A stretch of DNA of 27,104 bases from CAZNDN01 sp964571815. GTDB taxonomy: Bacteria > Fibrobacterota > Chitinivibrionia > Chitinivibrionales > WJKA01. The stretch spans positions 1-27,104 of the forward strand of contig CAZNDN010000044.1 of NCBI GenBank assembly GCA_964571815.1, read 5' to 3'. A program made the position numbers and the translations under genes. The notes under the pieces were generated by a model. It did not search any database. It saw only the letters and a list, made by a program, of their open reading frames with translations, and had not been told where the DNA came from. Shown piece after piece: positions 17,901 through 23,800 of the stretch (position 1 is the stretch's first letter; every line of letters starts with the position of its first letter).

Positions 17901-20662
17901 CCTGTTGACGAAGGCGAGAATGTCCAGCGGTCGTCGTCGAAATCCGGCGGAGAAGGCGTTGCGCTGAGACCGCCCTCGAGGCTCCAGGAGGCGTCGACAT
18001 ACACCCACTGTCCGTTGTCCGATCGTTGACCAAGGGCAAACAGCGTGGTGTCCTGGTCGCCTCTGATCGTCATCGAGGAGATGTCTTTGAGGCCGTTGTC
18101 GTCGACCACGAGCCGCAGGCCGGTGTAGGTAATGCTTTCCACGACCACTTCCACCGAATCGAAATAGGAGCCCTTGGTTGCGAGCACCCGGGTGCTGTCG
18201 TTGGTGGTGGCTATGCGCGTAATCTCACCTTCGCCGTTTTCCGGGGACGATCCCGCGGCGGCCGTTGCCACGGTTGTGTCGCGGCTGTCCCACGACGGTG
18301 TGTCGACGGGTCGAACGAAATTGCCGTAGGAATCCCGGAGTACGGCGTAGACCGTGCGTGAGACATCGGAGCTGAGCAGCTCGACCGAGCCCAGCGGGTT
18401 GTCGTCGTTGGGACTCACCCCCTGGTCGGGACTTGCCTCGATCACCAGGCGCAGCAGCGTACCCGGAACGATCCGCACGCGAACGGTGTCGACAAACAGG
18501 TCGGCGCCCTCTTCGTAGGTACCGACAATATCGAGCACCAGCGTGTCGCCGTTGTTGTCGTATGCCTTCCAGGCCGTAAATGACGTGCTGTGACCGGTTG
18601 CATCGGCGAGTGTGCCCACCGATGAGTCGATCAGGCCGCCGCCGGTGCGGAAGCGGACTTCCCAGGAGATCAACGAGCTGAGCGCCGGATTGGTTTCGTA
18701 CTGACCCAGCCATGTCGGTCCGGCGTCGAATATCTTGCCGACCAGCGGAATGGCCTGGCCGGCGCGGAACGTATAGATCGTGGTGGGCGGATCGTAGCGG
18801 TCGCCGGGTGCGGGAGCGCCTTCGGAGCGGTATATCTGCATGGTATTGGGATCGCCCGGAAGTATGGTGACCGGGATGGTGTCGCCGAGGCCGCCGTAGG
18901 TGATCCGGAGCCTGCCGCTCCCGGTATCCGCCGGTTCGAAGTTCCACGAGGAGGCCGAGACCGGGGGTGAACCGGCGGCGGAGAGGTCCTGAAGGCCCCA
19001 TGTTGCTTCCACCAGCTCCCATCCGAGCCCGTCGACGCGCAACCCCTCGGCATACAGGAGGGTGTCGTACCCGTAGCCGATCGCCAGCGTATCGATCTGA
19101 CTTCGTTGAGCACCTTCACCGGTGGCGATACGAAGCCCGTCGTACTCGGTTTCTTCAACGATCACCTTGACCGTGTCTCTGAACGCCGCGCCCGAATAAT
19201 CCGAGCTTCGTCCGGTGATCCACGCTTCACCATTCGGCCCGTCCTTGGACACAACACCCTCTCCCCGGCTCTGGTTGCCGTCGCCGACCGAGACAATCGA
19301 GTTTCCCTGCCACACGCCCCACTGCGTGGGGTTGGAATGCTCCACGAAATTGCCGTACTGATCGCGTATAATCGCATACACCTCTCCCTGCGACTCGGTT
19401 GCGGGAATGGTGAGGCTGTCGAGTTCATTATCGTGGCGCGAGTTGCCCGAGAGATCGGGCGAGCCCTCCAGCAGCATGTGGTGGGGGTCCGACGGTGATA
19501 TGCATATCCGGATGGTATCCCGCAGGGGATAATCGGGGAACATGGGGTCAACAAATGTCAGGTAGATGAGCACGCAGCCGTGCGCCCTGATAAAACAGAA
19601 TTCGTTGTTGCTGCCGACCGTGTCGAATTCCACGGGGTTGCCCATGGTGTCCACGATTTCCCACTGGGTGAGCGTGTCCCAGTCGGGGCGCAGGCCGGCG
19701 GTGTCGTCGACAATCCACACGTTGAACTCGATGCACTCCCCCGCGGTCAGGGTCGTATCGTCCACATCCGGAGGCGGATCGTCGGGGTCGGGCGGGATGG
19801 TGTCGGTGGTGATAATGATGTCGTTGGGTTTGGTGGGAGTGAGGAGATTGGTAGTGATCGTGCAGTTGGACTTGACCGTATGCCGCTCGGCGTAGAAAAA
19901 ATCGAACATGTAACGCTGGCCGAGCACAAGGTTCAGTGACGGCGCGAGGGCATCCAGGTCGATCGAGCCGCCAACTTCCGAATGCACTCCCCCGAGATCG
20001 AGCACCAGAGAGTCGTTGATAAACACCCAGACATCATCGTCGCCGCTGAAATCGAAGTACTCTCCTCCCTTGTAGGTAAATTCGTGGTGCAGCTCCATGG
20101 TGAAGGAGAAATTGTGATCCTGCCCGTCGGGCTCGTCACCGAACCCGCGGCCGTCGATCCAGAAAAACTGGTTGTCCCCTCGTCGCACGAACTCGTACGT
20201 TCCGGTTACGGAATCGACCAGCTCGAAGGGCAGGGAGTCGTAGATGACCACGTTGGCCATGGAGTCGGAGGCATTGTAATCGGCGCCGACATACTCGCCG
20301 GTACGGCCGAGGTAGGGATCGAGGTTGGTCCATTGCCACCGCTCAAGGGTGTTGTCGTAGCCGAACTCAGCGCCCGTTCCTCCCTGTGGACGGTACCACT
20401 CTTCGACATGCGTGTTGCAGGCGCGGTTGTTGAGAAACAGCGGCTTGCGGTCATCGCTGAGACTGTCCTGAATCATGTCATCCTGGCGTCCCGGATTGCA
20501 CGCCTGGAAATTGGGGTTGGTCCCGTCGGCGTGAAAGTCATAGAAGGTGGCCTGCACCCACAGCGTGTCGTCGAGTACGAATCCCTGGCCGAAGCCGGGG
20601 AGGGTGAGACAGCAAACGGAAAGAGCCGGCATGATCCCGCAAGAGATGGTGCGCTTGTTCAT
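11981..20662 (-). CDS. Giant surface protein: fibro-slime head, six Ig-like triads, FlgD-like tail
   Basis: This 2893-residue secreted protein starts at the ATG at 20662 (AGGA eight bases upstream) with a signal peptide (CGIMPALSVCCLTLPGFGQG). Residues about 35-275 are a fibro-slime domain, recognised by GDDDVWVFINDSLVLDLGG and the FFYAERH strand, a fold related to PA14 carbohydrate-binding domains. A Pro/Asp linker (about 289-302) leads into a stalk of six C-A-B triads (to about 2274). The tail contains a conserved Cys-bearing module (AGDTL ... VAYQDLLG, about 2280-2395), an Ig-like module with YDQYGN, an SbsA-like Ig domain (RDASGNGYLDRIEVTFS, about 2514) and a FlgD-like end (LKIYDLVGNLVARA, YWDGHSDRGMRVAPGVYRA) finishing STIGISR. 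Likely an adhesin or surface-layer fibre protein; the exact binding partner is unknown. The gene at 20884-26778 is its paralogue and lies 221 bases upstream on the same strand. Confidence 0.9.
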   Translation of the reverse strand: MNKRTISCGIMPALSVCCLTLPGFGQGFVLDDTLWVQATFYDFHADGTNPNFQACNPGRQDDMIQDSLSDDRKPLFLNNRACNTHVEEWYRPQGGTGAEFGYDNTLERWQWTNLDPYLGRTGEYVGADYNASDSMANVVIYDSLPFELVDSVTGTYEFVRRGDNQFFWIDGRGFGDEPDGQDHNFSFTMELHHEFTYKGGEYFDFSGDDDVWVFINDSLVLDLGGVHSEVGGSIDLDALAPSLNLVLGQRYMFDFFYAERHTVKSNCTITTNLLTPTKPNDIIITTDTIPPDPDDPPPDVDDTTLTAGECIEFNVWIVDDTAGLRPDWDTLTQWEIVDTMGNPVEFDTVGSNNEFCFIRAHGCVLIYLTFVDPMFPDYPLRDTIRICISPSDPHHMLLEGSPDLSGNSRHDNELDSLTIPATESQGEVYAIIRDQYGNFVEHSNPTQWGVWQGNSIVSVGDGNQSRGEGVVSKDGPNGEAWITGRSSDYSGAAFRDTVKVIVEETEYDGLRIATGEGAQRSQIDTLAIGYGYDTLLYAEGLRVDGLGWELVEATWGLQDLSAAGSPPVSASSWNFEPADTGSGRLRITYGGLGDTIPVTILPGDPNTMQIYRSEGAPAPGDRYDPPTTIYTFRAGQAIPLVGKIFDAGPTWLGQYETNPALSSLISWEVRFRTGGGLIDSSVGTLADATGHSTSFTAWKAYDNNGDTLVLDIVGTYEEGADLFVDTVRVRIVPGTLLRLVIEASPDQGVSPNDDNPLGSVELLSSDVSRTVYAVLRDSYGNFVRPVDTPSWDSRDTTVATAAAGSSPENGEGEITRIATTNDSTRVLATKGSYFDSVEVVVESITYTGLRLVVDDNGLKDISSMTIRGDQDTTLFALGQRSDNGQWVYVDASWSLEGGLSATPSPPDFDDDRWTFSPSSTGSGRIMISKAGSADTVSVTFDSGLPARLELYPDEGEPGVGGNDPWPSPGTVVEDAAGSVITLVAKVFDAEGNWISDLEVATTPIAWTRNELAGNPPTGTLSPLTGHRSTFRPTRAHNTVEIRAAYDDYGLSDAVRFRIVPDEQDHLVIEDSPLRSASPNSDNPLEEVIISANDTTAYAYAVIRDSYGNFIQASPSTFWNSLSPVVAEAREAMPSLGEGEIVRKADQGEAEVIAQSRNNSALIDTVTVTLSNISYDSLRIVVNHNGLKDIASLTMGTDEDTTLYALGRRSDNGEWDNIRPGWSLEGLSASPSAPALASSWSFAPTSRGSGRILVDYPGPDGTIRDTVTVTFTEGAARTIMLFPETGEPYDGTNLPWPDPTTANVLSAGENAAIVAKVFDHRGVWLSDYEVASSPVSWRIEAAGSGEATGTLSRAAGHRTVFNDTVAYSEVYVVAEFSEGGTFHADTVRFSIDHAQAHHLVVEASADRRVSPNADNPLHTVVLSTSDTITTAHAIVRDRYGNFVGPSTSTHWSSEDTSVATAMEGIAEFGEGVILRASDEEAQTEVIARNQGDSSLRDTLTVILSDITYDSLRIVVNHEGLRDIDTLRMRTDQDTTLLALGRRSDNRRWDNVVVRWNSAGIRVSPSAPASSDDWTVTPGGRDTGTIDIGMSGTSGPVSDDITVIFTAGLPYRLSLYPKEGTPGTNDNLPYPPRTTADTIPAGDTIPLVAKIFDHTDFWLSGYERADAPISWRVVELQGNPPTGTLTPRSGHRSSFVPENAYNLVYVIAAFDETGQSSADTVMFFVEAGAVHHLVLEGSPDRNSSPNDNNPVGSITIGTEDTVENVYAILRDEFGNFAGYSARTRWSSRDTAVVTAVGGVAGIGEGRIQRVSDLGGHTRVIAVNRDDGSLRDTVTVILLTVEYDSLRIVVGRNTPISSLTMRTDQDTTLMVQGKRKDDGTWEYVRANWDLSPGTRTSPSPPRFSDSWSFSPVDTTSDGWIRVSMGGAESFTLPVSFNVGPPRKLALYPNDGAPGPDNLPYPPQGSPVEATAGDSLALVAKILDHNDVWLEDYQVDTIPITWEMTEIDNKEFNDSLSATQGYKSIFVPTEAYRTYQITARYEKGAIVLVDTMRVTMRAGPACRLVIEPDQNWQFSPVDDNPVDSITLTRVDTVRSVYAILRDEHGNFVDYSRRTDWSSIYDTVASARDGISGIGEGVIEKTYTGADSVAWTRVIAVNADDPSLKDTVDVSVLKIFFLALRIVTPDTVAIDTLDMTTNDRRTLRVQAQPSNDPGSWVTIPARWLTSEGLDIDPAPPQFASGWTFSPVSTDTSGAAWLAVTLDNDTTADDSVWVIFRPGPVTEASFKILTPPEERTAGDTLVGVVRLRNENGPYPGVFCTDSVAYQDLLGSGDRPDPRVITDDGSGVINQRPSTENTLTQCFDHGVDTVRFVLYHAPESPDSLHQLFFRLGSLEAATKPFALKPGQLSSIRIEYDDNTAVGDTVTLQARNSDFLYALSNGYDQYGNRIGPIESDWTITDTSSTLHPISGGRQTTSLFYSSAGVEYDEEGCVKVTSVDDPTVSTTICLRLLAPPASLTAGVSRDASGNGYLDRIEVTFSKLVSLPRDFPTDSIIVIGDDGDTIAVDSIGVVNSRRDTSYVLFLEELETEGPQTDWTPSVEIRNGDETITGADSVLTVQCADGAGPVIWRVSKEVIDVDDNTKDIVTVIFSEDITGGGGNNFSDGNDPELVFHVLRKMPGGAFDTLDAFLEGIDGFITIRSDYVLKFVMTNGNDLTADHYLAIRVGKDHGSRNYHIVDLSENNPNRNNKAVQVYVEPGKAKLMRAGPNPAPPASRAPQELSVKYAESARQDAYRDGGTVLTVHIVQLPGEQPEIIDGYLKIYDLVGNLVARAECKDILSTVPENKYELRDGGIFDYDIYWDGHSDRGMRVAPGVYRAILLLDYRHSSFRDKSYVSTIGISR
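13841..19765 (-). repeat. Six-copy array of about 1-kb coding repeats (Ig-like C-A-B triads)
   Basis: A-subdomain starts, recognised by HLVIE-like strands, lie at residues 394, 737, 1064, 1396, 1729 and 2058 (bases 19483, 18454, 17473, 16477, 15478, 14491), giving steps of 343, 327, 332, 333 and 329 residues. Subdomain A carries 'R-D-x-Y/F-G-N-F' and 'GEG-x-I'; B carries 'YDSLRIVV', 'DQDTTL-x-ALG-R-R-S-D-N' and 'GSGRI'; C carries 'AGD-x-I-x-LVAK-x-F-D', 'GTL-x-P-x-x-GHRS-x-F' and 'ADTV-x-F'. A diverged C precedes the first A (AGECIEF, residue 307), so the array ends cleanly after the sixth B. Copies 3-5 are the most alike. Confidence 0.85.
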
Positions 20663-20760
20663 ACGTCCCGTCCTGGAGTCCGCGTGGAAAGTTCCTTGTC
20701 ACCTGTCGTGTGCGAGGGCCCGTCGCCGTGTATCCGGAGGGCCCGCCGTTTTGACTGCCT

Positions 20761-20786
20761 TACAATTGTACTATACTTGTATAGTA
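20761..20786. promoter_or_regulatory. Overlapping palindromes upstream of the six-triad giant gene
   Basis: TACAATTGTA (20761-20770) is a perfect palindrome. It overlaps TACTATAC-TT-GTATAGTA (20769-20786), a perfect 8-base inverted repeat. The AT-rich block stands out in GC-rich surroundings about 100 bases upstream of the start at 20662. Minus-strand TACAAT (20770-20765) or TATAGT (20775-20770) could serve as a -10, but no good -35 is present at the right distance, which would fit a promoter needing an activator or an operator site. Function is inferred from position and symmetry only. Confidence 0.4.
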
Positions 20787-20801
20787 TCGTGCACGCGCGG
20801 G

Positions 20802-20823
20802 AAAAACCGGAAACCGGATTTCC
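20802..20823 (-). terminator. Possible weak terminator after the four-triad giant gene
   Basis: On the minus strand, about 60 bases after the TAG of the upstream giant gene, GGAAA-TCCGG-TTTCC forms a 5-bp hairpin followed by GG and TTTTT. An alternative overlapping hairpin, GGATTT-GGG-AAATCC, lies just before it. The stems are short, so read-through into the downstream giant gene is possible. Confidence 0.35.
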
Positions 20824-20883
20824 CAAATCCCGTTTTGTTACGACCCGGGTAAGAAAAGAGGGGTTCCGGCAGGTTCGGTAAAC

Positions 20884-23800
20884 CTACCGGGACACCCCGA
20901 TTGTTGAATGGTAAGGCTTGCGGGAGGTNNNNNNNNNNNNNNNNNNNNNNNNNNNNNNNNNNNNNNNNNNNNNNNNNNNNNNNNNNNNNNNNNNNNNNNN
21001 NNNNNNNNNNNNNNNNNNNNNNNNNNNNTCGCTGAGCTGCACGGTGACCAGGTCCTTGGTGCGATCGTCGACATCCTCCACATACTTCTGCACTCTCCAC
21101 ACCACCGGCCCCGCGCCGTCGGCCGCCCTGACCGTCGCCACGGTGTCGATTCCGTGAAGCTTTAGGCTCCGGTTGTCGAAGCTCACCTCAGGGCGCCATC
21201 CGGTCTGCGGCCTGTCCCCGCCACTCTCTTCGAGAATCAGCGTAAACGTGGTGCGCGCGCTGTCGCCGAGCCCTTCGATGTCGATTACCTCAAGCGTGTC
21301 GCGGGTAGCCACATTGACAATGGTGAAGAACGGGATTACCGACGTATCGGGCAGCACGACCGGCCTGCTGAACGACAGCTCGATACGGTCGAGGTAGCCG
21401 TTGGCGCTGGTGTCGCGCGTGACCGCCGAGGGTTGGGCGGTCGGACCGATAATCGTAATGAAGAGGCTGTCTCCGATCTCCGGATTCTCGTCGGCCAGCG
21501 CAACCAGTCGCCCTTCCTCGCCGCTTGTCACCTGCGCGGCGGTGTAGAGGATGCGCGACGACACCCCCCCGCCCACATCGTGCAGCGTACCTGTGGTCGA
21601 CCAGCGGCTTCTGACCTCGGAGCGCAGTTGGTTGCCGAAGCGGTCGAATCCCAGCGCCGTCACCTGCACCCGCCCGTCGGGGTAGCGAATCGTGACGCTG
21701 TCCTGGTCGCCCAGGCTGTGCACGAGCGCCAGGGAGTCAAGGGCGCCGGGAAGCAGCTCGAAGGAGCGTGTCGAGCCCTCCAGCGTATCCATCACCACGT
21801 ACACCTTGTGCGTGCTGTCCCGGTCCAGGGGTGCATAGTAGAGAATGAGGCGTACCGTGTCGACACCGGCGGTAAAACAGGTTCGGGCCGTGTAGTCGGT
21901 TCCCGGTCGAAGATCGAGGTTGGAGGTGTCTCTGTCGGTGATCACTTCGGGATCGGGCCTTCCGTGGGCGCCGAGAACATCCTGGTAGGCCAGGTCCACG
22001 CACGTATCGCCCTGGTACACACCGTCGAGGTTGTACAGGGTCACCGCCGCCGTCAGCGTATCCCCGGCAATTCTCCGCTCGGGCGGGGTAAGGAGTCTGA
22101 TATCAATACGCGTGGGCGGCCCGGCGGTGAACACGACATCGATAGAGTCCGGCGCGGCGTCTTCGTAGGTGGCCCTGACAATGCCGCTGCCGGTGTCGAC
22201 CGGAGAAAACGACCAGCTCGACGATCGTTGCGGAGGGGGCGTGTCGAAGGTAATCGAGGGGATCATCTCCCAGCTTCCCGGCACGGGCTCCCATCGCGCG
22301 GTATCCGAGCGCAGGCCTTCGACCACCAGCGATGCGCGCTGGTTGGTGTTGATCGTGAGGGTGTTACCCTCAATGACCGTTGAGGCGTCGCCGGCGCTGA
22401 TTCGCAGCTTGACATAGTGATACGGCAGCAGCCGCACCCAGGTGGTATCCCGCAGCTTCGTTTCGTCGTCGACCCCGAAAATCCGCGTCCGTCCGGAGTC
22501 CACGGTGATGTCCTTGTAGATGGTTCCCTCGCCGCGGTTGGCTCGCCCCGCGGCGACATCCACGATATCCGGGTCCCCCGGTACTTCACCCCATGTGGTG
22601 GGATTGGAGTAGCGCACGAAATTGCCCGGGGAGTCCCGGAGCAGGGCATACACCGACGTGGTCAGGGTGGAATCGGTGATCTTGGCCGTATCGATCGGGT
22701 TGGGATCGTTGGGGCTTTGTCGCCAGTCGGGGTCGGGCTCCAGCACCAGTTGCGTGGGCTCGCCCGGCACGATATCCACGGTAAGCGTATCAACCAGCTC
22801 GCGACGCTCGTAGGCGGCGATGATCGACACCGACCGGTGGGCCTTGAGCGGGACGTAGGTCACCTTGTGGCCCGAGGTTTTTCCTCCCACGAAATAGCCC
22901 GAGCTGTCGCCTTCGTCCACGCCCTCGCCTTCCAGGATTCCCCAGGTGATCCTGTTGCCCAGTTGGGGCGAGCGCTCGAAGGTGTCGAGCCAGGTTTCGT
23001 TGAAGAAGAGTTTTGCCACGAGTCTGATTCGTGTGCCGGCGGTATCGGTGACGGTACGTGGATACGGATCGTTGGTGGGATCTTCCGGCGCCGGGGCGCC
23101 CTCTTTCGGATAGAGCACCAGGCGGTTGGGCTCGCCCGGGCGCACCGTAACCGGGAGCGTATCGGAGACGGCCCCGGGGTAGGAAGCGGTGATTCGTCCG
23201 GTGGACGGCTCGGTGGGAGAGAAGGTGAAGCTTTCGGTTTGCCCGGGGTTGTCGTCGAGCGTGGACGGAGTAAGGGTCCAGTCTCCGGGTACGGGTACCC
23301 AGACACTGTCGTGGGCCCGAAGTCCTTGCACGCCGATCAGCGTGTCTTCGCCGGCCGTGATGGTCAACTCTTCCACTTCCAGGGAATCTTCCACCACGAT
23401 CCGCACCCGCAGGTAGGAGACGCTGTCCAGCCGTACGGTCGTCGTGTCGATCAGCGCGGGTTTGTCACGGTTGCGCGCAATGATTCGTGTTTGGCCGATA
23501 TCGCCGACCCGGTCGATTTCTCCTTCCCCTTCCTGCCACCGCGCGCCCTCATCGACCGTAACAATCGCCGAGTCGCGTGTGCGCCAGTCGGTCCTGGTTG
23601 AGTAGCCGGCGAAATTGCCGAACTCATCGCGCAGCAGTGCATACCCGTACTTGACCGATTCGGTTGCATTGAACACGATGGGGTCGTACGGGCGGGGATC
23701 GTTGGGGCTGATACTCCAGTCGGGCGACTGCTCGATCACCAGTTGCTCCGGCTCGCCGGCTTCGACATAGATCCGCACCGATGCGCTGAGGCTGATATCG

